Assembly (NCBI RefSeq): GCF_024139115.2 | Contig: NC_085140.1 | Span: 423,979,781 to 424,043,780, forward strand | Direction of reading: 5' to 3' | DNA: 64,000 nucleotides | Source of the DNA: Armigeres subalbatus | Lineage: Eukaryota > Arthropoda > Insecta > Diptera > Culicidae | Part shown: positions 42,677-53,672 of the stretch, piece by piece | Numbering within the stretch: the stretch's first letter is position 1 | How the letters are laid out: every line of letters begins with the position of its first letter | Position numbers and translations under genes: made by a program | The notes under the pieces: generated by a model | The model's input: only the letters and a program-made list of their open reading frames with translations | Database searches by the model: none | What the model was told of the DNA's origin: nothing

Positions 42677-43278
42677 GTACATATTAACATATGAGTTTTC
42701 ATAACATTGTAAATTAACGTCCAAGTCGGGTGGTTTAATCCCCGGAAATAGGCAATTACCTTTGATTGAACTGAACTTGAGTTGCGTGCTCTTGCCTACG
42801 CAATGCGGTCGGGTCTGAGCTTGACGACCGACTGGCAAATAGCTTACACAACCTCACTTGATCAGTACCGTTGCTGATGAAGAATGTGTATAGCCGCCAG
42901 ACATTCTAAATACTCACGCTCCTCTAATGTGGACGTGTACAATACACATGTGGAAGTATTGGCTTGATAAATGGATTGCGAGTGATTTGACTATGCGATG
43001 CGTCCAATTTGGGAATCTCGAGCTCGTTCAGTAGCCGCTAGGTTGCGAAGGCCGACGGAGGTCCTTCGTAGCTTAGTTGGTTAAAGCACCAGTCTAGCGT
43101 ACTGTAGGGTCATGGGTTCGAGTCCCATCGAAGGGAAAGTGGTTACCTCCAATACATTTTTCAAATCAATATCTTCCACATAACGTACATATTCACATAT
43201 GAGTTTTCATAACATTGTAAATTAACGTCCAAGTCGGGTGGTTTAATCCCCGGAAATAGGCAATTACCTTTGATTGAA
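42677..43278 (+). mobile_element. Small retroelement-like unit with terminal direct repeats and a tRNA-like gene
   Basis: Bounded by an exact 14-bp TSD CCATTCCAGTTAAC (42663-42676 and 43279-43292). About 100 bp at the left end (from 42673) recurs at the right end (from 43181), 508 bp apart, including AACGTCCAAGTCGGGTGG and TTTAATCCCCGGAAATAGGC. The internal 400 bp is non-coding and holds the tRNA-like 43062-43136. It could be a TRIM-like LTR miniature, but the ends are not TG...CA. A tandem SINE or Penelope-like partial-dimer arrangement is equally possible. Confidence 0.75.
43062..43136 (+). tRNA. tRNA-like sequence, apparent anticodon AGC
   Basis: Cloverleaf can be drawn: acceptor TCCTTCG with CGAAGGG (one G-T pair), D arm GCTT/AAGC, anticodon stem CCAGT/ACTGT (outer C-T mismatch) with loop CTAGCGT, T arm ATGGG/CCCAT with loop TTCGAGT, discriminator A. 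Box A TAGCTTAGTTGG and box B GGTTCGAGTCC match consensus. The six-base variable loop, stem mismatch and location within a mobile unit suggest the promoter of a SINE-like element or a pseudogene rather than a working tRNA-Ala. Confidence 0.5.
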
Positions 43279-43292
43279 CCATTCCAGTTAAC

Positions 43293-43785
43293 CAGAATCT
43301 TGTGCAAAGGTGAAAAACAAACCGTTGCGTTGAATATTCGATGAGCTCTCATAATTTGAATTTGTTTTGTTTTAGATCTATATAAACCGGTACAGCTGTT
43401 AACGAGAATGAGTATTTGAAGTGGCGGCAAGCTGAATACAAGAATCTGCAGCGAGGGAATTCAGCGATGGCAACTGACCTTTTTCAAAGTTGAAATTTAT
43501 TCGCCTTGAATGAAATTCATATATCTTGATCCCGGCCTGAACATGCCCGTTGGTTATTCTGGTCATCAATCAACCCACTCCGGGATTGTATTGTTCTTGA
43601 TACGACTTGGTCCAATTGCTATTCTCACCATCTACGAAAGCTGAATTTTATTGAAAGATCTATAATTCTTTAAAACCACCGGCCAAGCCATTCCGGAGTT
43701 GGATTTTTTTTTGGTTAAGGTGCTTCTGGAATTCATAAAGCAAAAATTCATTAGGTCCACCACCCAAAAAAAAGTATTTTCGCCG
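43293..43785. other. No gene seen
   Basis: AT-rich flank between the direct-repeat element and an RTE fragment. Confidence 0.35.
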
Positions 43786-44211
43786 GTTTACTGTCCGACA
43801 TTTTGGCTACGTGCTCGGCACACCGCAGTCGTCCAATTTTCGCGTGAACGATGGAACAGCAGCTCATGGAACTCGTGGTTCATTCGCCTCCTCCACGTAC
43901 CATCCGTCATCTGGCCCCCACCATAGATGGTGCGCAGCACTTTCCTTTCAAAAACTCCAAGTGCACATTGGTCCTCCACGAGCATCGTCCAGGTCTCGTA
44001 TCCGTAAAGGACTACAGGTCTGATGAGCGTTTTGTAGATTGTCAGTTTGGTATGGCGGCGAACTCTATTCGTTCGGAGCATCTTGCGGAGTCCAAAGTAC
44101 GTACGATTTCCAGCCACTATGCGTCTCCGAATTTCTCTGCTGGTATCGTTATCGGAGGTCACCACTGAGCCCAAGTACACGAATTCTTCAACCACCTCGA
44201 TTTCTCACAGA
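43786..44211 (-). pseudogene. RTE C-terminal fragment
   Basis: Reads MVEEFVYLGSVVTSDNDTSR, GNRTYFGLRKMLRTNRVRR, LIRPVVLYGYETWTMLVEDQ and LRTIYGGGQMTDGTWRRRMN, ending at the left near 43786. Truncated at both sides. It supplies the uninterrupted version of both insertion points seen at 21868 (SINE) and 22366 (MITE). Confidence 0.9.
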
Positions 44212-44510
44212 AATTCGATAAAATGTCCTGGGGAAATTAAAAAGACTTTCCCAAAGAATTTCCATAAATGTTACCCCAAAATTTTAGTAGGGTTCTCCGA
44301 AGAAGTTAAGAAAGTGAATTCCAGAAGGATTGCTCCGAAAAACATGGAGAAATCCCTGAGAAAAATAAAACGCAAGAGCCACTGTTTACGCCGCCCGCCC
44401 CTTTCGGCTAATATTGCTTTAATCGTAAAGCCGAAAACGTTGCCACCGCCGGGCATAATTATGACAAACGCAGCCGTCTTCGATTTTTTATGAGCGTACA
44501 CATCTAATTG
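44212..44510. repeat. Decayed TTCC-type repeats plus GCCGCC module (also at 62560-63080)
   Basis: Irregular TTCC/GGAA units (44215-44370) are followed by CGCCGCCCGCCCCTTTCGGC, AAGCCGAAAACGTTGCC and ATGACAAACGCAGCCG. The same order with TTTCGGCGTGACGCCGAAAA and ACAACAAACGCCGC is found at 62975-63060. The two regions are copies of one dispersed repeat. Confidence 0.75.
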
Positions 44511-44516
44511 CAAATA

Positions 44517-44735
44517 GGGGAAGTATACCGGTTTTGGCCACCTTAGTGCTTGGCCGAACCTGAAAAATGCATATTTTCCAAAAAAAATATCGATAAGTTT
44601 TAACAGCAATGAAAGATAAGCCATATACCTACCGTTAGAGCTAATAAAACCCTAGAAAATTGCTTTACTTTTGGAGTTATGCGAGAAACTGGTCAAATTA
44701 GGAACATGGCCCAAACTGGTAAAGTTACCATATAG
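44517..44735. mobile_element. MITE-like element with imperfect terminal inverted repeats
   Basis: Left end AAGTATACCGGTTTTGGCCA and right end TGGCCCAAACTGGTAAAGTT, inverted with mismatches. AT-rich, non-coding. Ends approximate. Confidence 0.55.
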
Positions 44736-44744
44736 TTTATTTAG

Positions 44745-45000
44745 CAAACCTTCTTCTTCTTCAATGACTTTACATTCAGCAGGAACTTGGCCTGCTTTTC
44801 AATTTAGTGTTCTTTAAGTAATTTTACAATTGATATTTGAAAGCTTTAGCACTATGCCAAGAGATCGAGCACTATAAACGGACCGAGAATAGAATTCGCT
44901 ATCTGCGGATTGGTAGTCCTACGCCTTTGATCTCAAGGATAACTGGAGACTCATTTGAAAACCCTACGGCTGTTTGGAACGGACTGTTAAAAAAATATTT
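44745..45000 (-). mobile_element. Ancient relic of the tRNA-derived SINE superfamily
   Basis: Left end CTTCTTCTTC, then ATTTAGTGTTCTTTAAGTAA, which parallels GCTTAGTGTTCATTAAGCAC of the SINE copies in the same position relative to the tail. Head region badly decayed. Confidence 0.55.
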
Positions 45001-45019
45001 ATTATTAAGCCACTTTTGA

Positions 45020-45074
45020 TACATACATACATACATACATACATACATACACACATACATACATACATACATAT
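45020..45074. repeat. CATA microsatellite
   Basis: About thirteen CATA/TACA units with one CACA interruption. Confidence 0.97.
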
Positions 45075-48000
45075 ACCGTTTAACAAATATAGGCCGCCCT
45101 ACTTCATTCAATTTCGCCAGCAGAAGAACCTTACCAGTGAACCCGTCAACAAAAGTTGTTTAATCTCAAACCTCGTAAGTTACATCTACCATAGTTTCCC
45201 GGCTAAGAGTATTTTTTTTTTCTTTCTTTATTATCCAACTTTCTGCTGATAGATTTTAATGTTATTACCAAAGGGACAACCACCCAGCATTATCGAAGCA
45301 TCTGTGTTAGATCGATGCGATAACGAGGAAGGCTCAGAAGTTCCTGTTTGTTTCCAAAATTCAACTTCAAGTTTACCTCGCATGAAGACACTCTCCATAA
45401 TTACGACAAGGTGGGACCAGTAGAGTGGTGAAACATAAAGAACATTTCAACTCCCATGTACCACAGCACCAAATCCTCTCGCACCGCCATCTCACGTTGA
45501 TAAATATTTAGTTTTTTTGTGACTTTCAGTGGATTTTTTTCATCTTGAACCACCAAAGAATGAAAATCAATCGCAAATGATGACTGTACAAATGATTTCG
45601 CAAAAGTCAAAGCTTGGCTTATTTGGGTGAAATTCCTAAGAAGCACAACGGACGTTCCTGGGAAAACAGTCAGAGGAATTATCTTTTTTTTTTGCAAGAC
45701 CACGAATTATTAATCTCCTTTTTCCATCTTGAATTTCCAGAGCCAAAAGGTTTTCAGATCGAAAATTTTGTGAGATGTCATCGCTGGTTTTCTTGTTTCT
45801 ATTTCGAGAGTTGGTCTGTTTTTTGACAAAGCGGGAGGTGAATGGAAGGCTGATATCGGTAGTGCGTCTCGAAAATGATAAATGAATGTTTGCTTTTGGT
45901 GTTCGATACAGCAGGACAAACTGGTAGAGATTACCAATGTTTGCATTAAAAAATTTGAACGTGATGCTGTTAGAGAATATTTTGGAGAAATAATTAATTA
46001 GTTTCGTAATGAATCTGAGCGACTCCAATATTTACACACTATTCAATCAGCCGATGAAAATAATTTGGCCAAAGATGATCATATAAATTGAATTTCTTTA
46101 TGAGTTTTACATGAGTGCTGTGATTTGAAAAAGTAAGACTGTTTTTTCACTTGAACAGAAGCCGTAGAACTGGGTATAATTACAAACCTTTTATTATACA
46201 CGAGGTGGATTGATACATGTATATTTTTCAGCTCGCAACTGAATTCTCCGCTTTCAGTATTGTGAAATATTTGATTTTTCAAATGCTAGACCCTTGTTCA
46301 TCAGTCGATTCCAATAAATTATGTAGCTTTGTCTGTACCCTGCGAGACCTTTTCCACTGTTGAAATCGAGTCCAGAGTTCCCTTCCTTTAGCATCACCCT
46401 TTCCCAATACAGTCAACAGGAAAACTTTCGACAGCCAATGTTGAATTCAATTGCGGGCACATCGAGCAAAAAGTATGCCACCCACCGAAGAGGGGGTAGT
46501 CCTAAACGAACAGCAAAAAGTATCTCCAACATTTCGAAGCGATTGAGGAAGGTCGATAGAAATAGATGACTAGATAAAATTTGCTGGGACAAATTTCGCT
46601 AACATGTTGATGTGGATGGAACCGTGAAGAATCAGAACATGGCAGGAGCGGGAAGGCGGGAAGTGAAATATGTCGCATCGCGATGTGTGGCACTGTTTCT
46701 AATAACCCATTCCACGGTCTAATCGAATTGTTTATGTATTAGAATCGGATGGCATTGTGTACATCCACCCCGAATCCCAGCTGAATCCGCGGCAAACCGT
46801 TGAGTACCGAGTTCTGATATTTTCGCAGCTCCACAGTTTACTCCACAATAGTGCGTTCAGCTGGTGTAGAGGTAGAAAAATTCAACAACGAAGTACATTT
46901 AGCCAATGGAGCCAATCTAAATAAAATGCGTTTTATCCCGATAACTCTGTTTGATTCAACCAAACCGTCTTAGACTAACACGCTCTGCATTCATTGAGAA
47001 GGGTAATAAAAGCACGTTGTTTTGATCCGCTTCGAATAAAATCGCATGGTCCATCATCATCGTCATTTCCAACGCCATGCAACAATCCCACCACCCCAAA
47101 TTTACATCAGACTGGGCTGAGAGTAATCACACAAATTTCTCCCCAGAACACACATACATAACGACTAACACCCGCGCACATTCAGGCGTTTGCTCTCTTG
47201 CTAAAACTATGGATCCGTACTATCAGGGTGGAAGGTGGTGAGTAGGTTTGGTTCGATTCCTCCACAATCCCCACACTGCTCGTGGACGTGTCTCTTGGTT
47301 GTTACCACGTTTTGCGGTAGGACGACTCTTTTTGCCCGTCCAGAAGGTACCGGCGGCAACCCCGCGACGGCGTTCACTTTCAGACGTAACGTCCCCACAC
47401 CGTTTGTTATTATTTTAAGGGAAGTGAACTTTATCGTGAAAGTTGTTTAAAAAAGTTGTTTAAAAAATTCGCTCCAAGGAAAGCGTTGTTTAAAAGACCT
47501 CCCTATTGGAAGAAGGAAATCCCACGCAAATGCTACTGAGGACACTCGAATACTTTCGGGGCCACTAGCTAAGGAAACTGGAAACGACACGCAACGTCCG
47601 AAAATAGCAACACACAGAATGTGGAATTTCTTAAGGAAGTGTGCCGCACAGCCAACCAGCAGAAGGGGCCTTTCTTCCTCTTTCACTTGACCTTTCAGCT
47701 TTGCCTTGACTTGTTTGCCCTACTTTCGCCGAGCGCCTTCTCCCAATGACAGCCTGTACGCTTCCATCATTCGAAGCGATTAAAGGATACGTTCCCATTA
47801 GGACTACCATGCCATGCTGTATGGCTTGCACAGAGTGAGCTGCAACTGTTAGCCGTCAGACCGATTCGGAATGATTCTACTGCTTGCTTGTTTGCTCACT
47901 GAATAGGTACCGGTTTATGGAGAGGACATCAGCTGGTCGGTCTTTTCTATTCAACTCGGTGATTCAAATTTCGTCAGGAATGTGAAGCAAGTGACGATGG

Positions 48001-48300
48001 GCGGCAACGGAACGACACAGTCAGGAAAAGTGTAAAATTTTTGAACTTTCAAACTCTGACGACTACCCCACTACTTCGGGGAGAGTGGCCTTCAACATGC
48101 CGAAGAAAGGGAAAGCTTATCAGCATCAACTGCACGTTTACGATAAACAGAGGCAATGACGCCGACAAGTGCTATTCATATAGGTGATAAAGTTACATCG
48201 AGACACGTGTTATTAGAGAAAATTTTCGGCAGCCGAAGTCTATTCACCGTATATGATAATCTGGTCAAATGCCTTTAGATGCCGTAAGTTAGGGTGTAAT
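45075..48300. other. No gene seen
   Basis: Over 3 kb with no TE protein or array. Opposed short frames at 47207-47450 and 47447-47831 have no recognisable domain. The largest candidate for single-copy DNA in the window. Confidence 0.35.
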
Positions 48301-48309
48301 AGATATAGA

Positions 48310-48420
48310 TTTGTGCAATTGCACAACATGTGGAACATTTAGTTCGAAAAATGTTTTGGAGGGTAACCACTTTCTCCGGTGGGGTTTGATCCAACGAAAT
48401 CAGTACGCTTGTGTTGGAAA
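48310..48420 (+). repeat. Dispersed repeat segment (also at 6395-6540)
   Basis: TGCACAACATGTG, then TTTAGTTCGAAAAATG and GAGGGTAACC, in the same order as at 6447-6502. Confidence 0.7.
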
Positions 48421-48569
48421 TCCAACAAGCAAGAACCTTCCGCAGACAGCGTGACTGGCGACGTGTAGCCATGTATCGAGTTGAATGAAGAAGACTTTTG
48501 TTTACTGCACAGGCCACTTCAGCCTTAGCCTTAATAATAATAATGATAATATCAATTCCCATGACTAAC

Positions 48570-48880
48570 TGGTCTACTTTGTTTCAAGCTGAAAGTCAAG
48601 CTATTTTGGAATGCTCTAATTTGTATTTATCATCAGCGACTTAAATAGGTACATATATTCAAATATTTGTATTATGTCGGACATTCAAGCCACTTGGAAT
48701 GCCTTAAAATCAGCGACACGCACTTCCAAACACGAGCGGCAATATATAAATTCCCTTCACAATGTGTCTTGTTATGACCAAGTCACTTTCTATTGGGTTC
48801 CACGCCACTATGGAATTGATGAGAACGAAAGAGCCAATAAAATAACAAGACTAGGATCATCATCTAATTTCTGTGAATTT
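48570..48880 (+). pseudogene. RNase H fragment of a LINE
   Basis: Reads LFQAESQAILECSNLYLSSA, then after a frame change MSDIQATWNALKSATRTSKH (the usual S-D-S-Q-A becomes S-D-I-Q-A) and QVTFYWVPRHYGIDENERAN (a damaged WVPGH-x-GI-x-GNE-x-AD block). Distinct in sequence from the LINE at 34501-40751. Both ends are truncated; the right end abuts an RTE fragment. Confidence 0.8.
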
Positions 48881-48889
48881 ATTTATTTA

Positions 48890-49095
48890 TTATCAGAATA
48901 AGTCCGGAGTGGCATGTGCAGGCCTACATAAAAGTCTTCTCCATTCAGCTCGGTCCATGACTGCACGTCGCCAACCACTTGATCGATCCACCTTGCTCGC
49001 TGTGCACCTCGTCTTTATGTTCCCGTCGGATCGTTGTCGAGAACCATTGTCACCGGATTACTATCCGACATTCTGGCTGCGTGCCTGGCCCACCG
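48890..49095 (-). pseudogene. RTE C-terminal fragment, internally deleted
   Basis: Minus-strand ARHAARMSDSNPVTMVLDND, then a region shared with 21573-21800 but lacking the DLRTLRTLR segment. It retains the 3' tail TTATTTATTTATTATC-like sequence on the left. It abuts, in opposite orientation, the 5' leader of the RTE beginning near 49100. Confidence 0.8.
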
Positions 49096-49544
49096 TGCCT
49101 GGCTTCTGCCCGGGAAGCGTACCATTGGTACTTCGCGTACCGTGGTGCTGGCCGGGATACGAGCAACCTTAGGAAAAATCGGGTAACCAACCCCGGTGTG
49201 AAATATGGTCGTATGCTGACAGGGAAGGGGGGGTTTGCTCCTCTCCGGAGGTGCAAATCTTACTGAGCGTCTGTTCTCCATGTCAGGATCGGCTCAAAAC
49301 AGCGTCTGTTCCCCATGTTAGGGGCGGCTGATCCTCGTCCGAGTGTCAGCGAGGGACTCTAAGTGAAACTGTGCACCATGGTCCACCGGGAATAAGGAGG
49401 AATGGTCCTCCGGAAATTTAGGGGGTTTGGTGTCAGGCCCTGCAAGCCAGCCTCTAAAAAAACATAAGCAACGAACAATCAACAAGAGACTACGGACCGG
49501 AACCATCGGCGAAGACCACCGCGACGAAAAGGGACTATCGATTA

Positions 49545-50395
49545 AAAACTCGGTTCGTGGAACTGCAAATCTCTCAACTTCATCGGGAGCACACGCATAC
49601 TCGCCGATATGCTCAAGGACCGTGAATTCGGCATCGTAGCGCTGCAGGAGGTTTTTTGAAGGGATCAATGCACAGTGGCTAAAATCGTGTTTTTAGCGCG
49701 TTTATTTAATAGTATCTTTATAATGTGATTTAGCGTGATGGTGTCTTCGAGACATTTTATCAGTAAGTTGACGCGCTTCTTTGGAGGTATTCATCCTTAT
49801 GAACAATCCCCCTAAAAGTGAGATGAAAAATTTATTTTTTGCACTTCACAACATATAAAGATTGATTCTTCATAAAAGTTCTCCTGAAAAACTTTGTCGA
49901 AAACACCGAGTTCGTTGCAATGGTGCGAACGTTTAGAGGTAATCATACCATCTACCAGAGCGGCGGCAACACACACGAGCTGGGAACAGCTTTCATACTG
50001 ATGGGCGATATGCAAAGGCGCGTGACCGCAAAGGGTGGTGACCGATCAATGAAAGAATGTGCAGGTGGAAGATCAAAGGCCGGTTCTTTAACTTCAGCAT
50101 AATAAACGTCCATAGCCCACACTTCGGAAGCACTGATGATGATAAGGACGCATTCTACGCGCAGCTGGAACGTGAGTACGACAGCTGCCTAAGCCACCAC
50201 GTCGAAATCATCTCCTATGAATTTGAACGCTCAGGTTGGCCAAGAGGAGGAATTTAGACCGACTATTGGGAAGTTCAGCGCTCACCGGCTGACGAACGAA
50301 AACGGCCTACGACTAATTGATTTCGCCGCCTCCAAGAATATGGCCATTCGCAGCACCTACTTTCAACACAGCCTTCCGTATCGGTACTCCTCTTA
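49545..50395 (+). pseudogene. RTE endonuclease domain, disrupted
   Basis: Starts at a LGSWNCKSLN-type block (frame needs correction) with FGIVALQEV (EN Glu). It is interrupted by the 49672-49916 insertion, then MVRTFRGNHTIYQSGGNTHE, LGTAFILMGDMQRRV, a frameshift, INVHSPHFGSTDDDKDAFYA and QLEREYDSC. The GDLNAQVG block is corrupted at 50218. After YRY near 50390 the IDH and SDHYLV blocks are deleted, so the catalytic C-terminus is lost. Confidence 0.82.
49672..49916. repeat. 245-bp dispersed repeat inserted in RTE (also at 60125-60645)
   Basis: The uninterrupted RTE at 57791-58168 reads straight through GSMVRTF, so this segment is an insertion. A 5-bp CAATG on both sides (49667-49671 and 49917-49921) is a possible TSD. 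Landmarks GATGGTGTCTTCGAGACATT, TTCTTTGGAGGTATTCA and AAAAGTTCTCCTGAAA are shared with 60125-60645. Confidence 0.8.
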
Positions 50396-50633
50396 AGGAC
50401 TGCTAGAATACAGTTAAAGCAGTCATTAACGACGCAACGGAGAACAACGTCGGGTATGTTGGACGAAGTCGACAGAACGATTGGTTCGACGAAGAGTGCA
50501 GACAGATTGTGGAGGTGAAGGACGCTGCTCGTGCTACCTGGCAGAACGTGGAACGTTATAGACAGAAGCGGAGACAGCATACCCGCCTTTTTCAGGAAAA
50601 AACGCCGTCTGGAAGAAGCGGATCGCGAGGAGA

Positions 50634-52351
50634 TTGAACAGCTGTGCCGTTCTCAAGAAACGCGTAAGCTCTATAGCCTTCGTGCCGCGAGCCGAAGTGT
50701 GCCGGGATAAGGATGGGAGCATCTTGACGGATGAACGTGTGGTGATCGAAAGGTGGAAGCAGCACTACGAGCAACATTTGAATGGCGCTGAGAGTACAGG
50801 CAGTGAAAGTCAAGGAAGCGGATTAGATGACTACGTCAGTTCAGCGGACGACGGAAGCCAACCAGCCCCCACCTTGAGGGAAGTTAAGGATGCCATCTAA
50901 CAGCTAAAGACCAATAAATCAGCTGGTAAGGATGGTATCGGAGCTGAGCTCATCAAGATGGGGCCGGAAAAGCTAGCCACTTGCCTGCACAAACTTATAG
51001 TCAGAATCTGGGAAACTGAACAGCTACCGTAGGAGTGGAAGGAAGGGGTTATATGCCCCATCTACAAGAAAAGCGACAAGCTGGAGTGTGAGAACTTTCG
51101 AGCGATCACCATCCTTAATTCCGCCTACAAAGTGATATCCCAGATCATCTTCCGTCGTCTGTCACCATTAGTGAATGAGTTCGTGGGAAGTTATCAAGCC
51201 GGCTTCGTTGACGGCCACTCGGCAACAGACCAGATCTTTACTGTACGGCAAATCCTTCAAAAATGCCTTGAATACAAGGTCCCATCGCACCATCTGTTCA
51301 TTGATTTCAAGACGGCATACGACAGTATAGACCGCGTAGATTTATGGAAAATTATGGACGAGAACAGCTTCCCTGGCAAGCTTACCAGACTGATCAAAGC
51401 AACGGTGGATGGTGTGCAAAACTGTGTGAAGATTTCGGGTGAACACTCCAGTTCGTTCGAATCGCGCCGGGGACTAAGACAAGGTGATGGACTTTCGTGC
51501 ATGTTGTTCAACATCGCGCTAGAAGGTGTTATGCGGAGAGACGGGTGTAACAGCCGGGGAACGATTTTCAACAGATCCAGTCAATTTATTTGTTTCGCGG
51601 ATGACATGGACATTGTCGGCCGAATATTTGCAAAGGTGGCAGAACTGTACACCCGCCTGAAACGTGAAGCAACAAAAGTTGGAATGGTGGTGAATGCGTC
51701 AAAGACAAAGCACCTGCTTGTATGCGGAACCGAGCGCGACAGGGCCCGCCTGGGAATCAGTGTTACGATAGACGGGGTACCTTTGAGATAGTCGAGGAAT
51801 TCGTCTATCTCGGATCCTTGCTAACGGCTGATAACAATGTTAGTCGTGAAATACGAAGGCGTATCATCTGTGGAAGTCGGGCCTACTACGGGCTCCAGAA
51901 GAAACTGCGGTCAAAAAAGATTCGCCACCGCACCGAATGTGTTATGTACAAGATGCTAATAAGACCGGTAGTCCTCTACGGACACGAAACATGGACAATG
52001 CTCGAAGAGGACTTGCAAGCACTCGGAGTATTCGAGAGACGGGTACTTAGGACCATCTTTGGTGGTGTGCAAGAAGACGGTGTGTGGCGGCGAAGAATGA
52101 ACCACGAGCTCGCCCAACTCTACGCCGAACCCAGTATCCAGAAGGTAGCTAAAGCCGGAAGGGTACGATGGGCAGGACATGTTGCAAGAATGCCGGACAG
52201 CAACCCTCCAAAGATGGTGTTCGCTTCCGATCCGGCAGGTTCGAGACGGCGTGGGGCACAGCGAGCAAGGTGGACAGACCAGGTGCAAAACGACTTGGCG
52301 AGCGTGGGGCGCATTCGACGATGGAGTGTTATCTGTTTAGATGTAAACTAA
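50634..52351 (+). pseudogene. RTE RT and C-terminal domain, lesions at 50898, 51030 and 51778
   Basis: Linker with SILTDERVVIERWKQHYEQH; in-frame stops at about 50898 and 51030. RT: NFRAITILNSAYKVISQIIF, AGFVDGHSATDQIFTVRQIL, HLFIDFKTAYDSIDRVDLW (catalytic Asp), GLRQGDGLSCMLFNIALEGV, FICFADDMDIVGRIFAK (A-D-D). A one-base deletion near 51778 shifts the frame, and the C-terminal domain continues as FEIVEEFVYLGSLLTADNN to KAGRVRWAGHVARMPDSNPP and RRRGAQRARWTDQVQNDL. After 52320 the sequence is unrelated. Confidence 0.9.
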
Positions 52352-53464
52352 ATAATGAATGGGTTTAATGAAACATTGACCCCACAAAAAATCCACACAC
52401 AAAAATCATGGAAAAATCAAGTGCTACAGTTGTGGATATTGTGGTGACCCGAGAAATTTATGAAACCCACCCGCATAAAAAGCGACCCCAGTGTACACAT
52501 CTTTTTCTTGTATGTGTCTGCATGTGCTTCTATAAAACAAACTATGCACAACTAACCCTTTTTTAAGAAGCATTGCATTGAAGCTTAATCTTTCATTCAT
52601 CGACAAAAGTGAGAACCACCCTGGCATTAAACAACTTTATTCACACCCATTTTATTAAACTTTCAGAAAGCACAAATTTCACCACAAATATCTATCCGCC
52701 GATTGAACCCCACCATATTCTAAAAACATTCATAATGCACGCACATGCAAATGTCAAAAATATATTCGCTTCATAACAAACTTTCAAAAGAGATAAACTG
52801 TTTAAAAGATGCTCAACGATGCAACATTAGAATACTCGTGTTTTCATGATTGAAAATTTTGTGAAAATATTAATTGAATAACTTTGTTATTAGTTATGAT
52901 ATCAATAAATTAATAGTAAAGGTGAATAATAAGTGCTTGGTGAAACGTGTGCGCATTGGTTCAGAAGCGTAATCATCCACAGTGAGCTGAAGGCACCCAC
53001 TACTGTGTGGAGTGACAGCCAAACTTAATTCGTTCCAATTCTTTGTCTGTGTTTATAGCTCAGTATGTAAATGAGGAACCTAAAAGAATAAATTTTGCTG
53101 TAACACCCTTTTCAAATGTTCGTCTAGATATTTAGTCGCTTACCAAGACGACTACCTGCAGATTACCTTCGCAAATTGTAGCTATCCAACTACGTATTAC
53201 TTCTAAGTGACGCTCACGGAGATGCGTCGAACTCATTTTCGGTTCCTAATACTAAAAGGAACATTTGAATAAAAGAATTCAATGCATATAGTACAGTGGG
53301 GATGGCTTCCAATATTTGTCTAATAACGACTAACAACTACGATGGCTACGGTATGAGAATTAAATGTGATAAAAAACACATGAGACTTATTGAACAGTTA
53401 AAAACTCTCAAGACAAAAAAAAATTAGCGAATTTTCCATTATACGCATGATTACACTACATATC
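52330..53464. other. No gene seen
   Basis: AT-rich. No supported feature. Confidence 0.35.
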
Positions 53465-53466
53465 TA

Positions 53467-53670
53467 GGGGAACTGTTCCGTTTTCCATCTCACTGAACAT
53501 ATATTCATCTCATCGCAAAACAGAAAAATATAGCATCAATCTTGTCGCTTCTTTTTTGCTAACATGCGTGCTCATTGCTGAAAAAAATCACAAAAATAAA
53601 AAAACAAATCAAATTTATTTTCATTGCTTTGTTTTTGATGGGATGGAAATGAAGTGCCGAACCGTTCCCC
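53467..53670. mobile_element. 204-bp MITE of the TA-GGGGAAC family, complete copy
   Basis: Left end GGGGAACTGTTCCGTTTTCC, right end inverted (CCGAACCGTTCCCC), with further inverted similarity around CATCTCA/GGATGG. TA at 53465-53466 and 53671-53672. A truncated relative is at 15141-15230. Confidence 0.85.
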
Positions 53671-53672
53671 TA

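Larger units (their letters stand above)
49100..52320 (+). mobile_element. Longest RTE copy in the window, 3'-truncated
   Basis: 5' leader (49100-49540, also present inverted at 58200-58740), endonuclease (49545-50390), linker (50400-50900), RT (50900-51780) and C-terminal domain (51780-52320). It ends within RIRRW, before the natural C-terminus and tail. A 245-bp repeat is inserted at 49672-49916. It is broken by multiple stops, an endonuclease deletion and a one-base RT deletion. Confidence 0.88.

Noticed and set aside
42449..42838. Open frame of 129 codons on the minus strand
   Set aside because: Part of it is the terminal direct repeat that recurs at 43181-43280. It crosses the TSD of the mobile unit, so the frame is accidental.
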